64,000 bases of DNA from a candidate division KSB1 bacterium (GTDB lineage Bacteria > Zhuqueibacterota > Zhuqueibacteria > Zhuqueibacterales > Zhuqueibacteraceae): contig JAPDPX010000007.1 of the NCBI GenBank assembly GCA_034506255.1, forward strand, positions 1 through 64,000, in the 5' to 3' direction. Each line of letters opens with the position of its first letter. Positions within the stretch are counted from its first letter, which is position 1. The notes below the pieces were generated by a model. It had not been told where the DNA came from, did no database searches, and saw nothing but the letters and a program-made list of their open reading frames with translations. The translations under genes and the position numbers were made by a program. Shown here piece after piece: positions 9,248-18,382 of the stretch.

Positions 9248-10594
9248 ATGAAAGGCAAACTGATTGTGTTGTTCGGCTTGTTGCTCGCGGCGCGCGTTCC
9301 GGCGCAAAATTACGGCCAGATTCCGGCACCGCCGCAAACACGGCCCATCGCGCTGGTGGGCGCCACGGTGCATCCTGTGAGCGCGCCGGAGATCACCAAT
9401 GCCACGATCATCTTCGAACACGGCAGGATTAGCGCGCTGGGCCGGGAAGTGGACATTCCCCCGCATGCCGAGCGCATCGAGGTGACCGGCAAACACGTCT
9501 ACCCGGCATTCATTGATGCCCACACCACGCTGGGTCTGGTTGAGATCGGAGCCGTGCGCGCGACGCGGGATTTCGCTGAAACCGGTCAAATCAATCCCAA
9601 TGTGCGCGCCGAAGTGGCGGTCAATCCCGATGGTGAAATGCTTCCGGTGACGCGCGCCAACGGAGTGGCACTGGCGTTGAGCGTGCCGCAGGGCGGCTTG
9701 CTGGCCGGCACCTCCGCGCTGCTCATGCTGGATGGCTGGACCTGGGAACAAATGACGCTCCAGGCGCCGGTGGGGCTGCATGTCAACTGGCCCGCCATGA
9801 CGTTGCGGCGCGGGCGCTGGATTACCCAAAGCGAGGAAGAACAACGCAAACAAATGCAGGAGAATTTGCAGAAGCTCAAGGAGGCCTTTGCCCAGGCCCG
9901 CGCCTACCGGGCAGCGAAAGCGGCGGAGGGCAAAGTCGCCGGTGTGCGCCACGAAACCGACTCACGCTGGGAAGCCATGATACCCGTCTTCGAGGGCACG
10001 CTGCCGGTGTTTGTCACCGCCAATGAGATCAAACAAATTCAAGCTGCCGTGCAGTGGGCGCAGGAGGAGAATCTGAAGCTGGTGATCGTGGGCGGGCAGG
10101 ATGCCTGGCGGGCGGCGGACTTGTTGCAGGCGAAGAACGTCCCGGTGATCTACGGCCCGGTGCATGACTTGCCCGGCCGTGATTGGGAGGCCTACGACAC
10201 GCCCTTCACCACTCCGGCAAAGCTGCATGCGGCAGGGGTGAAGTTCTGCATTGCTGATTTCGAGAATGCCAACGCACGCAATCTGCCCTACCAGGCGGCA
10301 ATGGCAGCGGCCTACGGCCTGCCGCGCGAAGAGGCCCTGAAAGCCATCACCCTCTACCCCGCGGAAATTCTCGGCGTCGCCGACCGGGTCGGTTCGCTCG
10401 CCGTGGGCAAAGATGCCACGTTGATTGTCACCAACGGCGATCCGCTTGAAATTCCCACCCGGGTGGAATGGGAATTCATCCAGGGCCGACGCATCGATCT
10501 CGGCAACAAGCACGAGGCGCTGTATCGCAAATACTCGGAGAAATACCGCCAACGCGAGCACCGCACCAACGGCAAGGCGGGAGACACGAATTGA
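9248..10594 (+). CDS. secreted amidohydrolase-family protein with degenerate metal site
   Basis: This 448-residue protein has a signal peptide (LIVLFGLLLAARVPAQ). The N-terminal sandwich reads IALVGATVHPVS and the C-terminal signature reads ITLYPAEILGVADRVGSLAV. The canonical DAHxH reads DAHTT, so the second histidine is missing, and the barrel is short. It may need its larger neighbour for activity or may have lost catalysis. It belongs to the same operon as the preceding gene (gap 32 nt) and ends ahead of a strong terminator hairpin. A weak GGGAG-containing site precedes the ATG. Confidence 0.83.
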   Translation: MKGKLIVLFGLLLAARVPAQNYGQIPAPPQTRPIALVGATVHPVSAPEITNATIIFEHGRISALGREVDIPPHAERIEVTGKHVYPAFIDAHTTLGLVEIGAVRATRDFAETGQINPNVRAEVAVNPDGEMLPVTRANGVALALSVPQGGLLAGTSALLMLDGWTWEQMTLQAPVGLHVNWPAMTLRRGRWITQSEEEQRKQMQENLQKLKEAFAQARAYRAAKAAEGKVAGVRHETDSRWEAMIPVFEGTLPVFVTANEIKQIQAAVQWAQEENLKLVIVGGQDAWRAADLLQAKNVPVIYGPVHDLPGRDWEAYDTPFTTPAKLHAAGVKFCIADFENANARNLPYQAAMAAAYGLPREEALKAITLYPAEILGVADRVGSLAVGKDATLIVTNGDPLEIPTRVEWEFIQGRRIDLGNKHEALYRKYSEKYRQREHRTNGKAGDTN

Positions 10595-10656
10595 TCTCTG
10601 CGCGAAAAGCTCTCCACTCGGCTGGGCAGACGTCAGTTCTTTCCCACGAAAATGAA

Positions 10657-10704
10657 CTCCCACGAAATTTTTCCGTGGGGGTTCTGCTTTCGTGGGAGTT
10701 TTTT
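10657..10704 (+). terminator. intrinsic terminator built from the CGTGGGA repeat (copy 2)
   Basis: CTCCCACGAAA (10657-10667) pairs perfectly with TTTCGTGGGAG (10688-10698) and is followed by six T residues. It lies 62 nt after the amidohydrolase stop codon. The repeat continues to about 10760 with more CCCACGAA blocks. Confidence 0.85.
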
Positions 10705-10851
10705 GTGTTACCCCGACAGCACCACTCCCACGAATGAATTCTCACAATTTTTCCCCCGGGATTTCTGCTTTTGGCAAAAAAAACGGCGGGGGTGCCACCC
10801 TTGCGTCCTGCAAGGATGCGGGGTGGGTTGTTGCCATAAAGCAGGACCGGC
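10705..10851. other. spacer downstream of the terminator
   Basis: Remnants of the CCCACGAA repeat extend to about 10760. No gene is seen. Confidence 0.5.
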
Positions 10852-11676
10852 CTATTCCCCCAGGTGGATCTCGCGCGTCACGCCGCCGATGGTGATGACT
10901 GCGAGATCATCGCAACCGCCGTCGGCCGGAAAAAAATCAACCTTCACCGCCACGCCGTCGCTGGAGGTGCCTTCCATTTTCCCTTTGCGGGGATGGGCAC
11001 AAGTGAGGGTGATCTCCAAATCCTCGGTAATGGTGAAATTGTAGCGCTTGCCGTCTTTGTCGGTGACGATAAGACTGCCTCCCGCCAGATAAACATCATC
11101 GCTGAAATCCAGCGGCTTGCCGATGGCGGCCTTCACCGCAAAAGTGCCGGCGAGGCGGGTGGTTTGCCCCCGGGCATCGGTGATCGCAGCATTCTCCAGC
11201 GCAACGGTCACCGCTCCGTTGTTCACGGAGATGACGACCTGACCGGAATAAGTGTAGCCATGGGCGGAGAAATTGTTGAAGGTGAGTGTGAGGGTCGCGC
11301 TCGACCGCAGGCTGCCGCTGTAGCTGAGATTGATGGTGCCGCTGCGCGTGACCCCGTCGGCCGCCTGACAACCGCCGTCAAAATCGAGCGTGACTTGTTT
11401 GGCGCTGCGATCGAAAATGATCAACGGGCAGGTCGAGACGCGCAGGGTTTCCGGCGGAGTTGCCGCTTTTCCAAGGCCCGGCAGCAACTGGCCGACAGCC
11501 AGGCTCAGCGCCGACATGTCAAAATAATCGGCGGTGGCTGTAGCGGTGAGATCGAGGGTTGCGGCTGTTTTTTCGATGTCCTGTTCTCCCGGCTTGGTGG
11601 TCTCGTCACCGGCACAGGCAAGGAAGAGCATGCTCAGCGAAATACCAAAGACGAAGGCCAAAACGCGCATTGCCAT
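10852..11676 (-). CDS. lipoprotein of unknown function, beta-rich
   Basis: The open frame starts at 11760, but the ATG at 11676 has a GCAGGAG site 8 nt upstream and begins a proper lipoprotein signal (SLSMLFLACAGD). The 274-residue product has alternating hydrophobic strands (TINLSYSGSLRSSATLTLTF, YSGQVVISVNNGAVTVALEN). Cysteines in CPLI, GGCQAAD, LTCAHP and GGCDD could form two disulfides. I do not recognise a family. It ends close to the repeat region at 10705-10851. Confidence 0.75.
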   Translation of the reverse strand: MAMRVLAFVFGISLSMLFLACAGDETTKPGEQDIEKTAATLDLTATATADYFDMSALSLAVGQLLPGLGKAATPPETLRVSTCPLIIFDRSAKQVTLDFDGGCQAADGVTRSGTINLSYSGSLRSSATLTLTFNNFSAHGYTYSGQVVISVNNGAVTVALENAAITDARGQTTRLAGTFAVKAAIGKPLDFSDDVYLAGGSLIVTDKDGKRYNFTITEDLEITLTCAHPRKGKMEGTSSDGVAVKVDFFPADGGCDDLAVITIGGVTREIHLGE

Positions 11677-12062
11677 TGCAAACTCCTGCAGCAAGTGAAT
11701 GCGGGTGAAAAAGGAATGGGTGAGTTGGCGGTGCGCTGCTTTGCCGCCCAACATATGCAAATTCGGCCCGCGCTTGAGGCTTTCAACTCAAGATTGGCCG
11801 TTGCAAGTCGGATCCGAGCGAAAAAGCAACAACTGTTTGAGAGGCTGAATTCACGCGGTATTCCGGGGGTTCCTGCGCAGCTTTTGCAAACTACCGAGAC
11901 TTGAATTTTCTTCCTGGAAATTGCCCGGTCGCACGCGGCACACATCAGGATGCAAATCCTGACTGGCTCGCGAGCCTGCCATGCCTCGATGCCCGCCGCG
12001 CCTCATGCCGAGTGAGAACTCGGGGCATGCTCGCGGCACTCTGCGAGGGATCACGGTGCCGC
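11677..12062. other. spacer with inverted repeat
   Basis: At about 12004-12029 the sequence CATGCCGAGT-GAGA-ACTCGGGGCATG (with a GG bulge) can fold into a hairpin. It lies about 34 nt after the rhodanese stop codon on the minus strand. It has no T-tract. The rest of the spacer is empty. Confidence 0.5.
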
Positions 12063-12656
12063 TCACTCCTCCGGCGCGGACCTGCCTTTGTTTCTGAGCA
12101 ACAGGCCCCAAAAGCGATCATACGGATGAACACGCTGTGCCGGCCCGGCAGCATTGACCACGGGGTTGCCTTCATTGTACCAGCGAAAAATGCCACCGCG
12201 CAAGTTGGCGGCTGCGCGACAGCCGGCGGTATGCAGGTCCTTTTGCAGGCGCTGCAGCAGGAGCGAGCTGCGATATCCCACCGAGCAATAAAACACCACC
12301 CGCCTCTCCCGCAGGGAATCGCCGAACTGTTTGATGAAGTCTTCGGCGGACAGGCGGGGATCGACATGCCTGGCGTGCGGCAGATGGCTGACGTCATACT
12401 CGTCGCGGTCGCGGACATCAAAAATCAGAAAGCGGCCGGAGTCCGGCGAGGCCAGACCGTGCTGCAACTCGCGCCAGTCCATGTTGGCCACGGGAAGCTG
12501 AGCGGCGACGGTTTGTTCCACCAACGTGAGGACAAACTGACCGTGAGCGCCGGTGGGTAAAACCAGCAGGCCCGCCAGCACAGGGAGGGAGAAAATCGCC
12601 TGCCTGACACGCTCCCGGCCATTGTGCCTGCGGCAGGGTTTCGCAGCTTTTGGCAT
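12063..12656 (-). CDS. exported rhodanese-domain protein
   Basis: This 197-residue protein has an N-terminal export signal (residues about 20-41, FSLPVLAGLLVLPTGAHG) and one rhodanese domain (FLIFDVRDRDEYDVSHLPHA). The active-site loop is CSVGYRSS, with the catalytic Cys present, so sulfur transfer in the periplasm is plausible. The ATG at 12656 was chosen over 12689 because AAGGAG lies 5 nt before it. It sits 29 nt downstream of the DUF2064 gene on the same strand, possibly co-transcribed. Confidence 0.85.
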   Translation of the reverse strand: MPKAAKPCRRHNGRERVRQAIFSLPVLAGLLVLPTGAHGQFVLTLVEQTVAAQLPVANMDWRELQHGLASPDSGRFLIFDVRDRDEYDVSHLPHARHVDPRLSAEDFIKQFGDSLRERRVVFYCSVGYRSSLLLQRLQKDLHTAGCRAAANLRGGIFRWYNEGNPVVNAAGPAQRVHPYDRFWGLLLRNKGRSAPEE

Positions 12657-12685
12657 GGGGTCTCCTTCTGCGCCGGCTGCTGCCC

Positions 12686-13402
12686 TCATGCCAGCAGGCT
12701 GCGCTGATTGAAAACTCTACCGAGGAAAAAGGGCAGGAGACGAAATTTGAGGCGGTCAGGGATGTCATTCAGCATGCAGTAGCGATGCAAGGAATTGAAA
12801 TCATCGACATCATACCAGGCCGGCAGCAAATGAACCTTCAGCCCCAGGGCTTCTGTCTTTGCCAGGGTTTGTTGCAACACGGCGGCGGTGCTCCAGGAGA
12901 TGTTCTCGAACAGGGCGGGGAGATCCGCCTTCACGCCAATGAGGTAATAGCCGCCGTCCTGGCTCGGACCCAGTACTACATCGTGGTGATGCAGTGCTTC
13001 GGCCGCTTGTTCGAGATGGGCCAGGGGCAAATCAGGGCTGTCGGAACCGATGAGCAAAATGCGGGAATACCCGCGCTGCAGCACGGTCTGAATGGCGGTG
13101 CGCATGCGCACGCCCAAATCCGGCGAGGGGTCCTGCGCCAGCCACTCGCGCTCACCGGGGAGCATGCGGCGCAACGCCTGTCGTTTTTCACGCGGGGTGA
13201 AAACGGCAAAATGACGGGCGGGCAAACTGGCGGTGCGGGCGAAAAGCGTTTGAATAAGATGGCGGTAAATTTTCGCGGCCAGCTCCGCCCCGATGGCCGC
13301 CGCCAGGCGGGTCTTGACGTGACCGGGCTCGGGAAACTTCAAGAAGGTCAACAGCGCGAGATCAGTGGGCATGGTGTCGGGTTGAATTATGTTTTTTGGC
13401 AT
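12686..13402 (-). CDS. DUF2064/TIGR04282-type glycosyltransferase-like protein
   Basis: The product is 238 residues and resembles the arsenosugar/CofC-like nucleotidyltransferase group, with FLKFPEPGHVKTRLAA at the nucleotide-binding start, IGSDSPDLP and LGPSQDGGYYLIGV. The longer upstream frame has no family match. Two starts are reasonable: 13402, which overlaps the lipid kinase by 16 nt and suggests translational coupling, and 13372, which gives the more typical N-terminus MPTDLALLTFLK. Neither has a clear ribosome binding site. The pairing with a YegS-type kinase and a rhodanese suggests a small operon; the product is unknown. Confidence 0.85.
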   Translation of the reverse strand: MPKNIIQPDTMPTDLALLTFLKFPEPGHVKTRLAAAIGAELAAKIYRHLIQTLFARTASLPARHFAVFTPREKRQALRRMLPGEREWLAQDPSPDLGVRMRTAIQTVLQRGYSRILLIGSDSPDLPLAHLEQAAEALHHHDVVLGPSQDGGYYLIGVKADLPALFENISWSTAAVLQQTLAKTEALGLKVHLLPAWYDVDDFNSLHRYCMLNDIPDRLKFRLLPFFLGRVFNQRSLLA

Positions 13403-14268
13403 GGTGTGATGACGCGCAGGGCGCGGGGTTTGATCGAAATTTTGAGCGGGCCCTCGCAGAGGGTGGCTTCGCCATCCACGTGAAAGAGAATGGGGCCGTC
13501 CTTCGCAATGGTGATTTCCTGCACGCGTTGATAGCTGATGATGGGCGCGCGATCGATGGTGCCGTTGAACAGGCGCGGCGCATACTTGAGCGCATCGAGC
13601 AGGCGCAACGGCTCGACGACACACATGTCGAGCAAGCCGTCATCGGGTTGCGCCTGGGGCGCGATAATGGCGCCGTTGCCATATTGCCGGGTGTTGGCGA
13701 TGGTGATGAGGAACGGTGTTTTTTCCCACTGCTGATGCTTCACGTGGAGGCGCAACGGTTCGGGTTTGTAGTCAACGAATTCCTGTGCGGCGATCAGAAA
13801 ATAGGGCAGCGGCCCGCGCCAGGTGGCGGCATTGAATTTCCTGCCAACGTTGGCATCGAAGCCCACGCCACAGACGGCAAAGAAATGGCGGTGCGCAGCA
13901 CAGCCCACGTCGATGGTGCGCACTTGCCCGGCACGCAACACCTGCAGGGAGCCGGCGGGGGCAAGCGGAATGCCCAGACCACGGGCCAGGCCGTTGCCCG
14001 AGCCGCGCGGAATAATGCCGAGTGCAGTGTCCGTACCCACCAGTCCCGAAGCAACCTCATTGACCGTGCCATCTCCGCCAACCGCGGCCACGAGGTGATA
14101 ACCCCGCCGCGCGGCCTCGCCGGCCAGGCGCGTGGCTTCTCCGGGCGCGGCGGTCAATTCAATATCGCCGGCTGGGAATTGCGCGTGAATGCGATTGATG
14201 AGGTCGCTCTTGTCGCGGCGAAATCCCGAAATGGGGTTGACGATGAAAAGCATCTTGTGTGATGGCAT
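13387..14268 (-). CDS. diacylglycerol/sphingosine kinase-like lipid kinase (YegS family)
   Basis: This 293-residue DAGK-catalytic-domain enzyme should phosphorylate a lipid hydroxyl using ATP. The start LFIVNPISG, the signature VGGDGTVNEVASGL and the RGSGNGLARGLG loop are all present. The C-terminal half has the expected VDGEATLCEG near the end. The open frame extends to 14622, but similarity begins at the ATG at 14268 (MPSHKMLFIVNP). It overlaps the following DUF2064 gene by 16 nt, so the two are probably translationally coupled. Confidence 0.9.
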   Translation of the reverse strand: MPSHKMLFIVNPISGFRRDKSDLINRIHAQFPAGDIELTAAPGEATRLAGEAARRGYHLVAAVGGDGTVNEVASGLVGTDTALGIIPRGSGNGLARGLGIPLAPAGSLQVLRAGQVRTIDVGCAAHRHFFAVCGVGFDANVGRKFNAATWRGPLPYFLIAAQEFVDYKPEPLRLHVKHQQWEKTPFLITIANTRQYGNGAIIAPQAQPDDGLLDMCVVEPLRLLDALKYAPRLFNGTIDRAPIISYQRVQEITIAKDGPILFHVDGEATLCEGPLKISIKPRALRVITPCQKT

Positions 14269-15011
14269 ACCGCTGCACTCTTCAGGATCTGCGGTTGCGC
14301 GACCCCGCTGCCCCGACGGTTCTTTCCGTGCGATACCATCACCCGGGCGCGGTCTCATGATCCGAAGTATGTTTCGTTCCACGGGTGCCAACCTCACAGT
14401 CAAACGGCCTGCCGGTTTCTCGTTTTCGGCAGGCAAACCTGCTGCCACAAGCTTCTTCGGCTGCTGCGGCCGCATCAGCAAAAGCTGCAGAGCAAACCTG
14501 CCGGCACGGCACCAGGCATGTGAGTGACCAGGAAACAATGTGGTATGCAATTCCACCCGGTGTTGTGGCCCGCGGTAAGACGCTGCAGACTGCCACTGCG
14601 ACCGGAGAGCCGGGAGTGTCACCGTCCGACATCCTGCCGGACTTGTCTTCCCCGTTTAGCTTCAAGCAAGTTTCGCCGGAGGGAAGCAAGAGGGTGTCAG
14701 TCGTGCGCGGGAAATCGTTATCCTGCGTGCCCGTGTCTTTGGCCGGTGTTGCGCGGTGGCCGGCGACTGCCTTGGCAAGCAGGCGCGCGGGATGAAGTTT
14801 GTCAGCATGGCCGGTTTGTGCCATTTTCCGCCTGCAAGAGCGGATCTTGCCCGCCCATGATTTGGCAGAAAACTTCCGCGCTTCTTGTCTGCCATTGGCG
14901 GCGCATCCCAGCCCCCGGAGCAGAGGCGTGCTGCATGACCAGGCGGACCATGACGTTTCACCCACTCACAGAACGCTGCATTATAGCCATTTTCTCCGTG
15001 AGAGACAACAC
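14269..15011. other. 740-bp spacer, no supported gene
   Basis: Several open frames exist on both strands, but none has a family, signal or ribosome binding site. A hairpin GCCTGCCG/CGGCAGGC lies at 14407-14434 without a T-tract. Confidence 0.5.
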
Positions 15012-16835
15012 TTAGTTTCCGGTGACTGCCGCCATCCGGCGGGCGAACTCTTTGCCGTCCACGAAACCGATGACGCGCAAATCGGACCGCTCCCGGCCCT
15101 CGGCATCAAGAAACACCACCGTTGGCAGACCTTTGATCTGATATTGCTGCCGGATCGCCTGCACTTCGGGCGAGCCGTATTGCGTCAGGTCACCGCGCAA
15201 CATCAGGAAGCTGCCGGCACGCGCCAGGACTGCTTCATGCGGAAAGGTGAAGCGCTCCAACTCTTTGCAGGCCAGACACCAATCAGCGGTGAAGTCGATG
15301 ATCACCGGTTTGCTTTCCCGGCGCGCCTGCGCCAGCGCCGTTTCACTCAGCGGCTGCCAGACACCGGCGTGGGCTTGCTGTTCCGGCCACGCCAGCCACA
15401 CTGCCAGTGCCACAAAGACGGCGGCGGTGGCGCGCTTGAGCCAGGGAAAAACCGCCGAAGCGAATTTGCTCGATTCGATCAGGCCGACGTATACGCCGCC
15501 GGCCAGCAGAATCGCAGGCAGCAAATATTTGCCCAGCCAGGACGGCAATATCGGCGCGATGAAATAGGCGGCCATGGCGAGCAGAATCACGCCGAAAATT
15601 TTTTTCACCCACACCATCCACATGCCGGAGCGCGGCAGATTCTGCAGCAATCCCGAAAAGGTGCCGAGCAGCAGGAACGGCGCACCCAGACCCAGCGCGA
15701 GCACAAAGAACATCCAAAAGCCGAGCAGGGGATTGCCGGTGGTGCCGACATAAGTCAACAGCCCAAGCACGAAGGGACCGATGCAGGGCGCCGCCACAAA
15801 GCCCACGGTGAGCCCCATAAAGAACGCGCCAAAATAGCCCGGTTTCGCGCCGCCCGCAAGTTGTGTCAGCGCCTGCGGCACTTTGAACTCATACAAGCCG
15901 AACATGGAGAGCGCCAGTGCCACCATCACCAGCGCGATGAAGCTGAGCACCGGCGGACTTTGCAGCGCGGCGCCGAACAGCGAACCGCTCAATGCCGCCA
16001 GCACGCCGAGCGCCGAGTAGGTCAGGGCCATCCCGAGAATATAGAGCAGGGCCAGACCGAAAACTTTCGCCGGCTGGCCGCCGGTTTGGCCGCCAAAATA
16101 ACTGATGGTAATCGGGATCAACGGATAAACGCAGGGCGTGAGATTGAGCGCCAGGCCGCCGATGAAGATGAAGAGCAGGGCCGTGCCCAGGCCATGCTGC
16201 GCAATCAATCCGCTGACTTCATTGCCCCCCTCCCGCCCTGCCGTGCCGGCCGTGGCGGCAAGCGCCCCGCCGAAATCGATCTTCTGAAAAACTTCCTCGT
16301 TGATGAGATTGGCGGGCTGCTCGAGGCCGACCACTGGAAGCGTGGCGCGAAACGGTTCGGACTCGGGGGCCAGACAGGAGTAATCATTGCAGGCCTGATA
16401 CGTGAGCTTGCCGGAGAGCGCCACTTCCGGACCGCTGAAATTTTCTGCAATCGCGAGTTCGAGGCCGATGAGAAATTCCTGCTCATAAACCGACAGCGGC
16501 GTTTCGGAGAAGGCGAAGGTGCGCGTCAACCCCGGCGGATAGACGATCGCTTTGACCGTGACACCGGCGATTTCGTCCAACACCACGGCGGTGGGAATCA
16601 AAAACTCCTCGTTGGGCTGATGCGAGTTGACATGCCAGCCTGCGGCGATCCGGCCAATCAGGGCCGCGCGCAGCGTGCTGCCACGATAAGCCCGGTCGAA
16701 GGAAAACAGTGTCTGCACCTGCAGGATTTTCTCCGGCGGTGTCAGGCCGGGGGAAACCACTTCCTGTGCGCGACTGCGCGGCGCGGTCAACAGCCAGGAG
16801 ATCACCACCAAAGCGAGGCAAAGTGTGTTCTTCAT
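15012..16835 (-). CDS. dsbD: thiol:disulfide interchange protein DsbD
   Basis: This 607-residue protein is full-length DsbD, which carries electrons from cytoplasmic thioredoxin across the inner membrane. The periplasmic N-terminal domain has the CNDYSC pair near residue 185. The membrane domain has eight or nine segments with both redox cysteines (NLTPCVYPLIP and VAAPCIGPF). The C-terminal thioredoxin-like domain has the ADWCLACKELE active site. All six catalytic cysteines are therefore present. The ATG at 16835 begins a normal signal peptide; upstream residues in the open frame look non-coding. The lipoprotein gene upstream ends 86 nt away on the same strand. Confidence 0.95.
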   Translation of the reverse strand: MKNTLCLALVVISWLLTAPRSRAQEVVSPGLTPPEKILQVQTLFSFDRAYRGSTLRAALIGRIAAGWHVNSHQPNEEFLIPTAVVLDEIAGVTVKAIVYPPGLTRTFAFSETPLSVYEQEFLIGLELAIAENFSGPEVALSGKLTYQACNDYSCLAPESEPFRATLPVVGLEQPANLINEEVFQKIDFGGALAATAGTAGREGGNEVSGLIAQHGLGTALLFIFIGGLALNLTPCVYPLIPITISYFGGQTGGQPAKVFGLALLYILGMALTYSALGVLAALSGSLFGAALQSPPVLSFIALVMVALALSMFGLYEFKVPQALTQLAGGAKPGYFGAFFMGLTVGFVAAPCIGPFVLGLLTYVGTTGNPLLGFWMFFVLALGLGAPFLLLGTFSGLLQNLPRSGMWMVWVKKIFGVILLAMAAYFIAPILPSWLGKYLLPAILLAGGVYVGLIESSKFASAVFPWLKRATAAVFVALAVWLAWPEQQAHAGVWQPLSETALAQARRESKPVIIDFTADWCLACKELERFTFPHEAVLARAGSFLMLRGDLTQYGSPEVQAIRQQYQIKGLPTVVFLDAEGRERSDLRVIGFVDGKEFARRMAAVTGN

Positions 16836-16921
16836 GAGAATGTCCAAGGGATGGGAACGCAAATCCAGATTGACAGCAACTTTTTTTCCGGCACGGCCGC
16901 AGGTCCGGCGGCCATGCACTT

Positions 16922-17506
16922 TCACAAATCTGATTGATCCACCCAGCGGACAATGCGCCATTTGCCGTCGTGCGGATTGCGCCGGAAGGTGAAAATGGCA
17001 AAGCCCGACACGCTGAAACTGATGTCCGCACTGGCGAGATCGAGGCGGAAGCTTTTGGCCAGGGTTTCATCCCGGCCCTCGGTCACCGCATAGATGGTGT
17101 TAAGCCATTCCAGGCTGATCACATCGAAGGTGCGCAACAACCGGCCGGTGGTTTTCAGATCGGTCTCGCGCGTCCAGGAGATGAACAGGCCGGAAGGCCC
17201 CTGATCCGGATCGAAGTATTGAAACACGAAAGCGCTGTCCAAAACTTCGGAATAGAGCAGGGAATCCCGGAAAGTGTAAGCATACCGAAAATTGGTGAGC
17301 ACTTCCTCGGGGTTGCGCTGCTCGGTGACCAGCTCGCTGGCCAGGCTGCCGTCATCAAGTCCGGGCGCAAAGGGATTGAGGCAGGCGAGCGGCAGACACG
17401 CCAGCAGCAACACGACGGCACGCCGCCCGCAACGGGCGCAGGCGGGCGCGGCTGCAATTGTGCAATGGCGCAACACGCTCATTTCTCCGTCCGGTAAAAT
17501 TCGCAT
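16922..17506 (-). CDS. small lipoprotein of unknown function
   Basis: This 194-residue protein has an N-terminal export signal and lipobox (LACLPLACLNPF). The mature part starts with NPEEVLTNFRYAYTFRDSLLYSEVLD and ends FRRNPHDGKWRIVRWVDQSD. This pattern of one helix pair followed by strands recalls SnoaL/NTF2-like folds, a guess only. An alternative ATG lies at 17482. The preceding gene, D-amino-acid transaminase, ends only 15 nt upstream on the same strand, so the two are probably co-transcribed. Confidence 0.78.
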   Translation of the reverse strand: MRILPDGEMSVLRHCTIAAAPACARCGRRAVVLLLACLPLACLNPFAPGLDDGSLASELVTEQRNPEEVLTNFRYAYTFRDSLLYSEVLDSAFVFQYFDPDQGPSGLFISWTRETDLKTTGRLLRTFDVISLEWLNTIYAVTEGRDETLAKSFRLDLASADISFSVSGFAIFTFRRNPHDGKWRIVRWVDQSDL

Positions 17507-17521
17507 TTCTTCCGCCGGCGA

Positions 17522-18376
17522 TCACGCGCTGTGCTGGGCGACATACTCTGCAAACGCCTGTTGCAGCCGGCGGGTGATCGGGCCGGGCCGGCCATCCGCA
17601 ATGCTTTGGCCGTCAAGCTGAACGACAGGCACGACCTCACCGGAGGTGCGGGAGAGAAAGAGTTCATCGGCGTGCGGCAGCAAAGCGGCAACCGGCGCGG
17701 TTTCCTCCACGGGCACATGCAACTGCCGGCACAATTCCAGCACCACCGCGCGTGTGATGCCGGGCAGGATTCTTTGCGTGCCGGGATGCGTTAAAATTCT
17801 GCCGTGAAATACCGCGAAAAAATTGCTGTGACTCGCTTCGGTGGCCGCCCCGGCATGAATGAAAATCGCTTCATCGGCACCCACCGCATGCGCCTGCTGG
17901 CTCGCCAGCACATTCGGCAGCAGGTTGATGGTCTTCAGATCGCAGCGCTGCCAGCGAATATCGGGCACTGTGATCGCGGCGACACCGTCCGCCAGCAGAG
18001 CCGACGGCGGCGTGAAAGCCCGGGTGGCAATGTAAACCGTCGGCGGCGTGTCCGGCGGCGGGAAATAATGCCGCCGGGGCAAAGCGGCACCCCGCGTCAC
18101 CTGAAAATAAATCAGGGCATCGGCTCGTTGCAAGCCATTCTTCTGCAGCAGGTGCCCGGCCAGCGCCGGCAGTTCCGCAGCTTGCGGCAGAGGAATTTGC
18201 AGGGCGGACAGGCCATTTTCCAATCGCCGCAGATGTGCGGCACTGGCGAAGAGACGGCCACCGTAGCTGCGAATCACTTCATACACGCCATCGCCAAACA
18301 GAAAGCCGCGATCATGCACGGGGATGCAGGCCTGACTGGCGGGAACAAAGTTGCCGTTGAGATAGACAAGCATCAC
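17522..18376 (-). CDS. dat: D-amino-acid transaminase / class IV aminotransferase
   Basis: The enzyme has 284 residues, the usual length for the D-alanine aminotransferase family (PLP-dependent fold IV). Diagnostic pieces are GFLFGDGVYEVIR near residue 24, the PLP lysine K148 in RCDLKTINLLPNVLA, and DEAIFIHAGAATEASHSNFF with the acidic partner. The likely reaction moves an amino group between D-alanine and 2-oxoglutarate; a branched-chain or aminodeoxychorismate lyase role cannot be excluded. It follows a thioesterase gene by 6 nt and precedes a lipoprotein gene by 15 nt, so the three form one operon. Confidence 0.87.
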   Translation of the reverse strand: MMLVYLNGNFVPASQACIPVHDRGFLFGDGVYEVIRSYGGRLFASAAHLRRLENGLSALQIPLPQAAELPALAGHLLQKNGLQRADALIYFQVTRGAALPRRHYFPPPDTPPTVYIATRAFTPPSALLADGVAAITVPDIRWQRCDLKTINLLPNVLASQQAHAVGADEAIFIHAGAATEASHSNFFAVFHGRILTHPGTQRILPGITRAVVLELCRQLHVPVEETAPVAALLPHADELFLSRTSGEVVPVVQLDGQSIADGRPGPITRRLQQAFAEYVAQHSA

Positions 18377-18382
18377 TTGCGG

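Noticed and set aside
14339..14965. 208-codon minus-strand frame upstream of the lipid kinase gene
   Set aside because: No similarity, poor composition and several competing frames. Treated as spacer.
14799..16937. 712-codon plus-strand frame opposite dsbD
   Set aside because: Its His/Gln/Arg-rich composition is typical of an antisense shadow, and the minus strand encodes complete DsbD.
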